Source: Laburnicola sp. R22_1 (Eukaryota; Ascomycota; Dothideomycetes; Pleosporales; Didymosphaeriaceae). Taken from it: a DNA stretch of 64,000 nt. The translations under genes and the position numbers were made by a program. The stretch is from contig JACONQ010000008.1 of NCBI GenBank assembly GCA_014281115.1, positions 806,001 to 870,000 of the forward strand. The letters run 5' to 3'. Each line of letters opens with the position of its first letter. Position 1 is the stretch's first letter. This document shows positions 35,298 through 46,025 of the stretch, piece by piece. The notes below the pieces were generated by a model that ran no database searches, had not been told where the DNA came from, and saw only the letters and a list, made by a program, of their open reading frames with translations.

Positions 35298-36203
35298 TCA
35301 TCTAAACTTGCTGTAAATAACCGCCATGATAAGAAGAACAAGCACCGTAATAATCGCAATAGTGATGATCTTGTTCGTAGCCATCCTGAAAACGTGACCT
35401 CGTTAGCACATGCTGTCCTAGGCAGGGAACCACATTCTACACGCTCCGCATCAACATCCGGCACCTTAGTTCCAGGAATAAAGGGATACGTACCTCCTCG
35501 CCATGCCTTTTAAGGTCTTGATACTCCGGTCCGTGTAGCCTTCACTCGCCAACAACGTCCCCCTCGTGTGCTCGATCTGTTCCCTTTGTCGGTGCAGATC
35601 GCTGAGCGTGCCTGCGCCAATCTCCTCTGTCTCCAGTGCCATGCGCTGCGCCGCAGTCAGCCTTCCCGACGAGCGCTGTAGCCTATCGGTGCCGGAGAGC
35701 AACTGCTGGCGCTGTTCGAGCTGAGCATCCGTGTCCGGGTTGTCGGTGTAGCGGTCGCCAAAGAGCTTGCTCCGATCACTGGCATATGATTCAAGCTTGC
35801 GTCTGGATGTGTCAAAGTCGTGCTCAAAATTGCGAAAGCGGGCGTTGTATTTGGATTTGAGGTTTGCAGGGATGTTGGACTTTTCGAGGCGCATTTGACC
35901 GATCTGTGTACAGTTAGTACTTCTCCTATCATGTAAAAACACCCCCGAGCATGCATGGTGTGGCCCTTTAGCCCAAGTTGGCGGGGCCACTTGTCGCATG
36001 CCAGAGCAGGCAGCAGGACATACCAGCTCCTCAGCTTCCTCGAGCGCCCTCTCTGCCTTGCTGATCGCCGCCTTCCTTGGCTCGCCGGTCGTCTCCTTGA
36101 TGAGCTCTATCTGCTGGTTTAAATCGGCTTGTACGAGCTTCAAGTCGGCTTCATAGCCACCGAAGCGCTCGGTGCCTGCGTCGGCGTCGACGAGGTTCGA
36201 CAT
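35298..36203 (-). CDS. VTI1: Vti1-type v-SNARE
   Basis: Three exons: 36024-36203, 35494-35903 and 35385 down to 35298 (225 aa). Qb-SNARE acting in Golgi, endosome and vacuole fusion. The N-terminal three-helix region includes YEADLKLVQADLNQQIELIK. The SNARE motif runs from about residue 135 (LEQRQQLLSGTDRLQRSSG) to GYTDRSIKTLKGMARR. A single C-terminal anchor follows, encoded by exon 3 (IITIAIITVLVLLIMAVIYS), with a short tail KFR. Length and architecture match fungal Vti1. The first intron (120 nt) reads open in frame and could be mistaken for coding; splicing it out restores the continuous heptads EEAEEL/IGQMRLEKSN. Confidence 0.95.
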
Positions 36204-37276
36204 ATTCGCAGTCGCGTTCGGCGGAACGTTCGATAAGCGGGTTGGATACGGAGGCGAGCAGGCGTAATAGTTGCGGCAACGGTGTTGGTCTAAGAGGGCT
36301 TGGTGGTGAAGATGTGGACCGAGGTTGCGGTCCAGAGCTGCGGACGAAGCACTGCATAATGCGCCAAGGCCAGGGAGGCTCCGTCACGTGGGTTTCTCGG
36401 CACCTGGGCACACCTTGCGTCTCAAATGTTGCAAACATCTGAATGATTTATTCACGAATCAAGGACTCGAAATCTGCAGCTAGGGAAACATGGGGCTGTA
36501 TTGTGCGGGTGCTTGCGCGGCCTATGGATTTTACCTAGGTACATATGTAGTAGGATGGATTTGCGAGTGGGATGAAAGATCTAAGCCTGGGTGCAAGTGT
36601 ATTATGTGAAGTCAGAAACGCCAATCTAGAAGAAAGGATGGTGGCAATACGTTCTGCGCGTTGTCGTCGTGCTTCTGAGTATACATTTTCCTCTAAAAGA
36701 TTGTGCTGGGAGTGAGAAGCTCGGAGACGGAGAAGCGGCACCAGGCGATGCAACAATTCGTAAGGCCTTGCTAAAAACCTAGAGTATAGTTGATATTTGT
36801 ATTACCTATCCTAGGGTAACACATAGTACTTAGACTTTTACCCTGTGAGTCTTGTAAAGGCTTCACGAATTATCACACCACCTGGTGGCGGCTCTAGACT
36901 TAATGAGACATACTCTAGTGGTGGAACGAAAAAAAGGCAAATCTGAACAATACTGAAAGGTGGATATACTCTCATTTCTTCTAGCATCGTCGTATGCGCT
37001 GCAATAAACGAGAAACGCGTAGCAGGACGAAAAATGTCGAATAAACCATGCATTATCCTCTAATACCACAGCCAACTACTCAAGACATCGCAAAGCCGAC
37101 CAAGCAAGCCATGCGGTGGCGAGCATTTGGAATGACATCGCCGGGACCCCCAAACCGTCCGCCCGCCAGCAAAGTGGTGCGCATTTGAGCCGACCTAGCC
37201 TCTTTCGCGTAGAGATTTTGTCCGCAACGCAGCGGCGAGGAGAGGCCAGGGCAGCATGGCGGACCAGCAAAAGCCC
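36204..37276. other. intergenic region
   Basis: 5' flank of VTI1 and 3' flank of TIF11 (both minus). Short ORFs only; no repeat recognised. Confidence 0.5.
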
Positions 37277-37970
37277 TCAAATGTCGTCGATATCGAGCTC
37301 CTTGCCGTTCTTGTTGTCTTCGCTATCGTCGCTGTCTGAACGATCCTCGTCGAACTCGAAGCCGATGCCCTCGTCGCCCTGTTCGTCATACGTACTCGAC
37401 TCGTTGATTTTAGCGTTCTCGGGCAGCTCGCCATAGGCCTTGAGTGAACGGGCCTCGTCGGCGGAGTACTTGAGGCTGAGCACGGAGTGAGCGAAGCGCC
37501 TGATAGAATAGGGAAAAGAGCACTCACATAACGTCCCCCTTCTCGTCCTGGTAGTCACGCAGACTGAGCAGGATGATGTCTCCTTGGTTGATCCAAACCT
37601 GAAAAATGGTAAGCTTTTGGTACCTTATTCGTGCATGCACCTCGACTGGTAGTATTTCCCATCATAGCAAAAAAGAATCATCCGCACCTTTTTCCTCAGC
37701 TTGCCTCTGATGTGCCCAAGACGGCGCGTCCCGTCGAAGCACTGTGCCTCCAGGCGGCCGTTTCCGAGCATCTTGATCACCTGTGCGTACTCTTGGCCCT
37801 CCTCCTTGAACGTGAGCTCGCGCTTCTCGTTATCGTTCTCGTTCTTTCCCCTACGTCGGTTCTTGCCACCCTGCGCCGCAGTGTCAGCGCGCGCTCTGAT
37901 GGATATGGTGGGGCAGTGTGGCGGGGTACATCTCGAGGGGTTAACGTACTTTTCCTTTATTCTTAGGCAT
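37277..37970 (-). CDS. TIF11: translation initiation factor eIF1A
   Basis: Four exons on the minus strand: 37950-37970, 37688-37870, 37528-37598 and 37277-37475 (157 aa). It binds the 40S A site and helps scanning and start-codon recognition. The basic N-terminus [20 protein letters not shown] is almost invariant in eukaryotes. The OB fold follows ([52 protein letters not shown]). The acidic C-terminal tail ([15 protein letters not shown]...ELDIDDI) binds eIF5B in characterised eIF1A. Exon 1 is only 21 nt, and its junction is confirmed by the conserved sequence on both sides. It is divergent from the gene at 38273. Confidence 0.97.
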
Positions 37971-38272
37971 GGTGAGTGTGCGCTGTAGTGTCTGCTGTGT
38001 AGTGTGTTACGGCGCAGCTGTGGATGTCGAGAACGGGTGGTGGGTGTCTTGCGCAGAGTGGTGAGGAGGAGTGGGTTTGATGACACGGACAATCACTGTG
38101 CGCCGCCGCTGCCCAAAGATCAGCGCCACCCGCATCCGGTCTAGCGCGGCGCGTATTTTCTGCGACGCTGAACCTTGGTACACGATGTGAATGTGATGCG
38201 GTGAAGCACCACGACCACCAGTACTCGCTCACAGTCCTTACCGGTCCCCACCCCTCCGCGCACGCAACCCCT
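37971..38272. promoter_or_regulatory. bidirectional promoter region between TIF11 and the 38273 gene
   Basis: 302 bp separate the two start codons, so both promoters and 5' leaders must share this DNA. It is GC-rich, with no obvious TATA box. Inferred from position only. Confidence 0.4.
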
Positions 38273-38920
38273 ATGAAAGTCATTGCGGCCGCCCTCGCCC
38301 GCTGCCAAACGAAGACGTTCAAGATCAACTATAGCGCCGAATACAAGAGCTTCATCCTGCATCATGCCGCAAACGACCCGCAACACCCCCTCCACATTCC
38401 GCGTGTGCGCGAGATGAACCAGCGCAAGAAAGAAAACCTGTGGTGGCATGTCACAACCTCTCTAGACCTCTCCAAGTCTGCCGTCGTCCGCTCGTGGTGC
38501 AGGCGCCGACTGCGCAATGCCTTTACCGACGAACTGAAGGACCGCGGCTTCGACGAGCACGGGAGGCTCGTCGAGGCGAACAACCTGACAGGGCAACACA
38601 GCGAGCTTGGGGCTTGGTTAAAAGCGAGGAAGGCATTCAGCTTAACGGGGAGTGTAAGGCTTCATGTTACCCCTGAGTTGGTCCCGGCGAAATATGCGGA
38701 CGTGCGACGAGAAACGGGCAGCGTCGTTGACATTCTGCTTGAAGGCGTCAAGGATGAGCTAATGTCGAAGCGGAAACCGTTCACGCCACCAAAGGCTACC
38801 CGGGCGCAGTGGAATATGCCAGCGTCGACGCGTAAACCATCAGTGCGCCATTCGAATCGTAACCCACAACAGTCGGGCAGCCTCGCTTTCAGGCTACCTG
38901 GCATGAACACACTGAGATGA
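38273..38920 (+). CDS. conserved-looking hypothetical protein, 215 aa
   Basis: Single exon from ATG 38273 (MKVIAAALARCQTKTFKINY). An in-frame GTG 72 nt upstream adds only low-quality sequence. Basic and soluble, with a Trp/Arg-rich middle (LWWHVTTSLDLSKSAVVRSW, CRRRLRNAF) and a disordered basic C-terminus (KRKPFTPPKATRAQW). Its position divergent from TIF11 and its basic nature would fit an RNA-associated or mitochondrial protein, but that is conjecture. No family recognised. Confidence 0.7.
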   Translation: MKVIAAALARCQTKTFKINYSAEYKSFILHHAANDPQHPLHIPRVREMNQRKKENLWWHVTTSLDLSKSAVVRSWCRRRLRNAFTDELKDRGFDEHGRLVEANNLTGQHSELGAWLKARKAFSLTGSVRLHVTPELVPAKYADVRRETGSVVDILLEGVKDELMSKRKPFTPPKATRAQWNMPASTRKPSVRHSNRNPQQSGSLAFRLPGMNTLR

Positions 38921-39372
38921 TCTCAAATTGTTGGGGGTGATACCAAAGAGAGAAAGTCAGTCAATGCCTCAAGAACTTGGAAGAAGTGCATACATACGCC
39001 GCCTCCGTTTCAGAAGCTCAGAATGTCTGGCAGCGTAACAGCTGTCGCAGCGGTAATATGTGAAACGCGGAACACCTCCAAGTTTGCGCTGTAAAGGCTT
39101 CCATACTTTAGTAGTATGAATTCTGCCAACTTGGAGAACAGGAAAATCAGGCTCCAAAAGGCCTTCGCTGGTATATATACACACACATATATATAGTGTT
39201 AGGCCCACCATATTAGCCTCCATTTTATTCAAAAGAACAAAGCTGTAGCAGGCTTAAGCAGATCAAAGTTGCCCAGGATTATTGCTGACACCATCACAAA
39301 ATTTCGCCGCTATCACTACATTCTCCATAATCCTTCATGGACCACCTCAGGCTTGCCGTGCGAAAGCTTTCT
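38921..39372. other. convergent intergenic spacer
   Basis: Between convergent genes ending at 38920 (+) and 39373 (-). Contains an alternating TA/CA stretch near 39174-39196. No gene. Confidence 0.5.
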
Positions 39373-40356
39373 TCACAGCTCAGACTTCGCCTCTACCGGC
39401 CTCCTTCCTTTCGCAATCAGTATCGTCCGCCACATCTTCTGCCCTCCGAATTCCATGTATACCCTGTCGTCCATCGTGGCAACATCCACATCAACCAGCC
39501 CCGCATCTGTCAAGAACTTCTTCACCCCGTCGACAGTGAAGTTAGGAACTACAATCGACGCCTTCATTTTCTCGCGGTCGAAGCCGGGCTCATCCTCGAT
39601 CTTGGCGCTGTCGTCGTGGTGATGACCATGCTCGTGGCCGTGTCCATGCTCATGCCCATGGTGATGAACCGCATGAGACCCGTCCGTCCCCGGCAGCGGC
39701 TCCCCATTTTCATCAGCCTTCAGGTCTCCACCCTCGAGAAAATCAGTGAATACCAGAACACCGCCCGGCCGCAGCCTCTCCTTCAAACAGTTTGCAGCAT
39801 GCGTCACATCCTCAAAGTGATGGAAAGCAAGTCCCACAGTCGCAAGATCAAAGTCGTTCCATCCCGCGCCAGCAAGTTCCTTGGGGGATGGGTTCGCCTT
39901 GTCGAATAGATCGCCGACAACGGCGTTCATGGTGGAGGCTTCGAGACCGGCAGTGCGGGCATGGTCGTTGTAGGCTGCTACCATGTTGGGCGATACGTCG
40001 ATGCCGCGTGTCACCGTGACATAGTGGCCGAAGATCTGCTTGGGTTAGCATGGTGTAAGATCCACAGGTAGATAGTCGGATTTACCCGAGACATCAGGCC
40101 TGTCCCGCAAGCATAGTCCAGTTGTCGTACACTGTCAGATTCGGAGCTCGATCCCGTGTTGACAAACGGGATGCCAATCCAATCTAGGCGTCCGCGTAGG
40201 TCATCGGTGATCCGCTGGTTTAATTTGGCGAAGAAGGGCTTGCTGTCGTAGGTATCCGTGATAGCACTGGGAGATCATAGTTAGATTAAAAGTTGGGGGT
40301 TTATCTGGATTATGCACTCACTCGAAGAACTTGCGGTTTGCTTCTGCGGTGGACAT
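39373..40356 (-). CDS. SAM-dependent methyltransferase with His-rich insert
   Basis: Three exons: 40322-40356, 40086-40266 and 39373-40035 (292 aa). Class I methyltransferase. Motif I is LDYACGTGLMSR at residues 61-72, followed by VTRGIDVSPNMV (motif II region), DFDLATVGLAFHHF and LRPGGVLVFTDFLEGGD (motifs IV-VI), so the SAM-binding fold is complete. Between the post-VI strand and the C-terminal part lies AVHHHGHEHGHGHEHGHHHDD at about residues 195-214. Such runs commonly bind Zn or Ni. A close relation to UbiE/Methyltransf_25-like proteins is likely, but the substrate is unknown. No targeting signal seen. The start is supported by the conserved phrase NRKFFDAITDTYDSKPFFAK created by splicing. 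Confidence 0.88.
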
Positions 40357-40714
40357 TTTGGGCGGAGGATGAAATTGACGAGATTGGCGGGTGAGTTGGA
40401 TTTAACGATGTTTTTGGTTGCTGTGGGTTCCAGGTGGTGGTGTAGGCGAGGCTATATACACTTGCGCCTGCTTGAAGGGGTAGCGGGATGTCGCCGGTCC
40501 GTCCAAACCGGAGACATTAGTCTAATCCTGTTCTCGGCTAGAATCGCGGGAATTTTTGCCCGTGGGAGCACATTTTCAAATGTGGACTTGTCGTATTTCG
40601 GAGACATCAATGTTCACATAACGCTTCCTAAGTCTCCCTAAGTCTCCGAAAAAGTAACAAAAAGTTTTTGAGCAGATTAGAGTGCAAATCACTCGGCAAC
40701 TTTTAAAATTGACA
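40357..40714. other. intergenic spacer
   Basis: 5' flank of the methyltransferase gene and 3' flank of TYW3 (both minus). No gene. A short duplicated motif, TAAGTCTCC, occurs at about 40629 and 40640. Confidence 0.45.
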
Positions 40715-41678
40715 TCATTCAAAGATGTCGTTGGAATCACCACTATGAGTTGATCCTTGCGCAGCGTTCGCAGTAGTGGACTGGTTCTGGACTTTCAGAG
40801 CTTGTTGACGTGCGAGCCCTTCTTCCCTCTTTCGACGTTTCCTTGCTTCCGCATCCTCCCATTCGGGCGTGACGCAGTTGGTAATAGGAAGATGTGGACA
40901 ATATTGCTCAAGTAAAGCTGATCGGAAACGGTCGATCCTTTTGGCGTTGATGTTAAAGCGCTCATTGGCAATATCCACCAGTGTCTGGAGATACTGTTCG
41001 TCCACAAGGGCAATGTTTTCCTCCATGTCATTATGGTAGCCGATGATTGCATCGTAGGAGTAACCGGTTGATCGTACGGCGACAATTGGATTCAGCTCTC
41101 CACCCTTCGCTGGCGCTAAGCTCACGGCACCGCTTTCCCGAAAACCTGCACCCAGCGCCGCAGTAAGGACGCGTTGACAGTCTTCTAGAGACGCTGTCAT
41201 GATATGTAGAATCTGCGTCCGATTAGCATCGTTCCCTGTGTGTGGTATCATCACGTACCATGGGTTCGAATTTCAGATGAATATACCTGCGTGATGTGAC
41301 AGCAGTGTCCTCGCCAGATCCGCATTTTTTCAGCCCGAACGAAGTCATGAAATCCATAGTCCCATCTGCAGGTGACGTGACTGGATCGTGTGATATGTAA
41401 AGCCAGAAACCTCCGCCTCCTTTGCCCCCAGGCCCCGCTGGCGTTTCGTCCTGGGGTTGTGCTCTGTTAGCTTCAGCTTTACGACCTTCGAGAAAGACGC
41501 TTATCCGACCAGAGCAACTGCTAGTGGTCACTAGCCCATCGAGGTCATTTATGTCCCGAATTAACGCGCGGATAGGCGCGTCGACTGAGCCTTTGGGTGA
41601 CAGATCATGGTACTCTTCATCTGGCGCGGCAAGCTGCTCCAGAATCTTTTGCTTCCGAGTCTGGAATCGCGTCAACAT
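40715..41678 (-). CDS. TYW3: TYW3, wybutosine-synthesis methyltransferase
   Basis: Exons 41259-41678 and 40715-41212 (305 aa), joined by a 46-nt intron. TYW3 N-methylates the tricyclic intermediate at G37 of tRNA-Phe in wybutosine synthesis. Family marks: RKQKILEQLAAPDEEYHDLS, PKGSVDAPIRALIRDIN, GLVTTSSCSGRISVFLEG, an inserted Gly-rich linker (PAGPGGKGGGGFWLYISHDP), HLKFEPM/ILHIMTASLEDCQRV and GFRESGAVSL. The C-terminal tail after PEWEDAEARKRRKREEG is charged and disordered. Start MLTRFQTRKQ was chosen; an in-frame ATG at 41714 would add 12 residues. It is divergent from the DUF2461 gene. Confidence 0.93.
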
Positions 41679-41925
41679 TACGGCGCTAGGTAATGTGCAC
41701 GGCTTCAATCTCAACTTCGAATTGTGCTTGTCACAATCACACTGCGGTTTTGGTGCCGCCAGGTCGGATACGGAGTTCGTGCGGAACGGACCGCGCCTTC
41801 TTGGGAGTTGGAGACGTCAGTGCCCAGGTGGTCTGTGCATAGCCGCTTCCTCCAGCTGTCGCTACGACGACAACGTAAACACATCGATTGGATCGAACGA
41901 CTACTTGGAAGAAAACGAACAAAAA
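41679..41925. promoter_or_regulatory. bidirectional promoter region between TYW3 and the DUF2461 gene
   Basis: 247 bp separate the divergent start codons. Inferred from position; no individual motif claimed. Confidence 0.35.
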
Positions 41926-44900
41926 ATGCCACGAAAGCGGACTAAAGCGGTACCATCTACGGGTTCTCGAAGCTCCTCGAAACGCGCCGCCCCGGAAACA
42001 ACACCCAGTCGCCAGTCAAAGAGAGCAAAATCAACGACTAAAAAATCCTATGCCGAGCTAGAATCCCACGAGGATGTCGAGAAACAAAGCAAGCCATCGT
42101 CTGAGGACGATGCTCCGAAACAATCGGACTACGAAGGTGCAAGCGATGAAGATCCGTCGTCCGAATCTCATCACGAGGAGATCAGCAGCGAAGAGGACCG
42201 CAAGCCGATGAAGGCAACTCCACGGGGCCGTCCTGCTAAACGGTCTGTGCTCCCCATGCACAAAAAGAAAGACACCGAGGAAGAACTGTGGAGAACTGGA
42301 GCTAAACTCGAGCCTGGTACCAAAGTGATCATCAAAAGGCCAAAGGCGCGTGAGGCGGGCGATACGCCCTATACGCAGGAAACCATCCATCCGAATACCA
42401 TGTTATTTCTCATCGACCTAGCCGCTCATAATGACCGCCAATGGCTCAAAGGTGAGGCCGTCCTTGCATGGAGGCGCTTCTGGCGCTAATGCATGCGTCA
42501 CGGTGCTGATGTTACTGCAGCACACGATGCAGACTATCGAACCTCGCTAAAAGACTTTAGCACGTTCCTGGAGAGTCTTTCAGAGAAAGTGATTGAAGCT
42601 GATGAAACCATCCCTGAGCTGCCCGTCAAAGACGTTGTAAGCAAGGCTCAAAGCTTAAGTGTTCTGATACAAGCTAATCTCTGTAGATTTTCCGCATATA
42701 TAGAGGTAATTAACGGCAGTTACTAGCTTCCATCAGCAGGAAATTGACAGAAAGTCAGATGTGCGATTTTCTAAGGACCAAACCCCGTACAAGGTGAGCA
42801 ACTACGGGTTGCTGTGCGCAAAGACCACCTTGCGTGGCGGCGTGACATGTGCGAAGTTGAGCTAACGCACGCTGTAGACGCATTTTTCCGCAGCTTGGAG
42901 CCGGTAAGTGGAATCCTGTCGAGCTACAGTGGCCACGAGGACAGCTTAGGTTGTGTCACCTTGCCAACGAACACCCTTCGTATCATTTGATGCGCAGACT
43001 ACTAACGTCGTACCCTGCGATGTAGCACAGGACGAAAAGGACCGTACGCGGCGTATTACGTGCAGATCGAGCCCAGCGGCGGCAGTTTTGTTGGTAAGTG
43101 CATTCTTCTTCACGTTTTTCCGTAGGACAACGGACTCGCCTACCCATGCGTTACCATACAGCGCAATGCGCATAGTGGATTGCAACATACACATACACCA
43201 AGCTCTTTCAAGAACACGAATACGAGTCGAACCATCCGACAGCTTAGCACACCCGATACCAATATCATGCAAGGCAATAACAACCCTGCTACACACTCCT
43301 CTCTTTCCGAACCACTGGTGTGCGGATACGCCAAATGTCGAGTGGATACCATGCAGAGGAAGCAAGCGCGCGCTTAGCTTGTGTCTTCCGAGTACACAGC
43401 TATCATAATCTCATCGAGGGGTGTCGGCAGAGCACATGGGAGTCTCTATCACCGTCAATATCCGGACAAGGGTGACCCAAACACCTGGGGAGAAAATTCA
43501 TACCATGTGTTTTGTCTCAAGCACGTTGTTCGAGTGTTTTCTCGAGTGGTGCAGGCAGGCCACATGATAGAGAGTATCTGGAACGATCTTGATTCCCAGA
43601 AAAGCACAACGACCCCGCTTGTCTCGTACCACCGACGGCCATGCTACACAACGTAGCCACTACGGAATATCCACCTCGGCGACCTGATGGTAGCAGTCAC
43701 AACCGTTTGATCGTCGTGGAGTCGTGACCACTTTGTATTCGCGAGATATGGGGATCGCCTGCGTGGTATCGAGGCAGAGGCAGCATCACCAGCTGGTGAG
43801 AGACCCCTATAGGGCGAACTGGTCGAGTTCGGAAAAGTGGCTAGACGGTGCTATTCGACAACAGCAGCAAGGCTCTCGCGGAGTTCTCGGTTCGGAGAGA
43901 AGACCTAAGGTCATGCAAATGGTGTCAGCGTCCGAGAAACCCGATCACTCAAGAGTGCTGGCTCGCAGTGCCTCCGCGCAAGGAAAGTCGAAGCGAATTT
44001 TCCTCCGCAGCTCTAAGTAAAGCTGCCGATACAACTTTAACAGGCTCTGGACTCAACTTGGTCGTGGGGACCTTTGTTGCTGCGCAACCGAGGGCCCGCC
44101 CAGAGACGAAAGTGTGCATCGAATGTGCCCCTCCCGAGCACCCTCTCAAGCAGGCTTACAGACATGATGTCCCTGTTCTCCACGCTATGCTTGTGGCACG
44201 ATGCTCCCATCGCGGAGGATATGCTCCTCAACTAGCCGTGTCGGCGACGCGTAGCCACTGTACCCCCTCCCAGCCTGCAGCAGCTTTGCAGCCCACGCCT
44301 CTACCGGCCATCCGTCCTTTGTCCATAGATCCCCATTTCAGCCGAGTACGAGCGTAGTTTTGCGCATGGAACCGCTAATCGTTCGTAGGTGGTGGGCTCT
44401 GGCAGCCCGAGGCTCAGGCGCTGAGCGCGCTGCGTCGCGACATCGACCGGAAGCCCCACAAGCTCAAACGTGTCCTGACCGATGCGGGCATCCGAAGGTC
44501 GTTCCTGGGCGGAATCCCTGACGATGAAAAGAAAGCTGTCACGGCTTTTGTGAATCAGTCGAGCAATCGGGCAAACGCGCTCAAGAAGCACCCCAAGGTG
44601 AGTGGGTAGAGTCTCCTCTTCTGCAAGCTGGAGAACAACGTATTGTGCATGTCGATCCGAGCGAATCCGTGGAATCTTACGAACCTACTTGACGCAAATA
44701 CGCCATGTCGCGACGCGTTGAGGAGGAGTCTCTGCGAGATGATGGCTCAAGGGGCGAAGGGGCTGCTCGTCCGGAGCCCCGAAACGACCAGTGCAGGAGC
44801 AGTGGCGGGTGCATCGTCTAACAGAGCTGTGCTTGATGAAAGAAGACTTCATAAGAGCATTATTCGATTGAATGAGGTGGACGACGATTGATTTCCCGCT

Positions 44901-46025
44901 ACCAAGCACTGAGGCTGCGCCAGTCACCCTAATCCGCGGCCCCAATGGACCCTAGTGACTCCCACCAGTGTGAGAGACGACAGCAACTCAGTCCCTCACC
45001 CCGTTCTCCCCCTTGTCTCTACCGTCAGCATGTGTGCTTCACGCCCATTTTCCTGTCGGCTACTGTTGGCTATGTTGCGACAAGAGACACGTGGGATAGG
45101 GCATGCCCAGGTGTAACCTTGGGACGACTGGGAAAGCGCGGACAAGGCGCAGTCTTGTTCAAGCATGAGGCATTGCAACGGCAGCTGCTCCGGAAAGGGC
45201 AATCGCAGCGAGTGCCGCTTCTAGATCGGTGAAGCCGCCCTGTGACTCTGCGTACCAACGTCCTCGCCAGCGTCCTCGCCAGCGTCCTCGCCGCTGTTCA
45301 GCGCCTATGCAAGCCATGCAGTATGCTTACCGTGTCCGCCAAACTATCTACCATGGCGTGGCGCCCGCGACCACACCGAGTCGATCCGGCCCTCGGTGGC
45401 CCTACAGCTAACTCACATCTACGGATGAACCCAGGCAACAATAATGATTCACTTTGGGACAGAAAAGGCGGAACGCTAACGCGTCCATGTTTAGGGATAC
45501 GACAGCGATCACAAGGACATTGAACTACTCAGGCTCCGCAACTTCACGCTCGGAACAAAACTCTCAGACGAAGAGGTAGTGGGAGCGAAGGGCCTGGACC
45601 GAATTGCCGAACTCGTTGGCTGCATGGTTCCTTTTGTAAGTCTCAACGACTTTCTTACATCTGCCACTTGACTGGCTTGCCTCCCTCCACGGTTGCGTAA
45701 ACGCGTGAGAGTGACTCGCTCCCGGCCCCGTCGCTCATCTGATACGGGATGGCCACCTTTTGTTATGCGTTGGCAATGCAGGCCGCCAACCTAAAAGTTG
45801 ACCGCCGCCATATCGGCACGGTCAAAGGTGGGGAAAGCTCGCTAGCTCTGCCTTGCTGGCCGCACACCAGCCGCAAACTCTAACATGGTGACGATGCAGG
45901 TCACGTACCTCAACAGTGTCGTCATGCCAGACGAGGAGTCGTCGGACTCGAGCGAGGCGGGCGAGGAGGACGACGATAGCGGTGACAGCGGCGATGACGG
46001 CGGCGTGGATGACGGCGACGCTTGA
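41926..46025 (+). CDS. DUF2461 (TIGR02453-type) protein, nine exons with two very long introns
   Basis: Exons: 41926-42451, 42521-42636, 42687-42705, 42759-42793, 42878-42903, 43026-43093, 44389-44597, 45495-45635 and 45900-46025 (421 aa; phases consistent throughout). Residues 1 to ~160 are a basic/acidic disordered region (MPRKRTKAV, TPRGRPAKRS) that could include nuclear signals. The DUF2461 domain follows: FLIDLAAHNDRQWLK/AHDADYRTSL, DVIFRIYRDVRFSKDQTPYK, THFSAAWSRTGRKGPYAAYY, GGSFVGGGLWQPEAQAL and NFTLGTKLSDEEVVG. The C-terminal tail is very acidic. Exon 3 is 19 nt. Introns 6 (43094-44388, 1295 nt) and 7 (44598-45494, 897 nt) are far longer than any others here. The biochemical function of DUF2461 proteins is not established. 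Confidence 0.88.
43094..44388 (+). other. 1295-nt intron 6 of the DUF2461 gene
   Basis: Donor GTAAGTGC and acceptor CGCTAATCGTTCGTAG join SFVG to GGLWQP exactly as in the family. Inside is an ORF at 43848-44357 with two Cys pairs (SCKWCQRPRNPITQEC and KVCIECAPPEHPL). I saw no terminal repeats or transposase. Whether this is an insertion, a nested gene or an expanded intron is unclear. Confidence 0.7.
44598..45494 (+). other. 897-nt intron 7 of the DUF2461 gene
   Basis: Donor GTGAGTGG and acceptor CGCTAACGCGTCCATGTTTAG join ALKKHPK to GYDSDHKD. Contains a 12-bp tandem repeat (2.8 copies, 45259-45292). No recognisable gene inside. Confidence 0.7.
45259..45292. repeat. 12-bp tandem repeat (CGTCCTCGCCAG, 2.8 copies)
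   Basis: Perfect tandem units inside intron 7 of the DUF2461 gene. Confidence 0.9.

Noticed and set aside
35904..36023. In-frame 40-residue insertion in VTI1
   Set aside because: It has GTATGT...ACAG ends and Cys/Pro-rich sequence foreign to Vti1. Removing it restores the coiled coil, so it is an intron.
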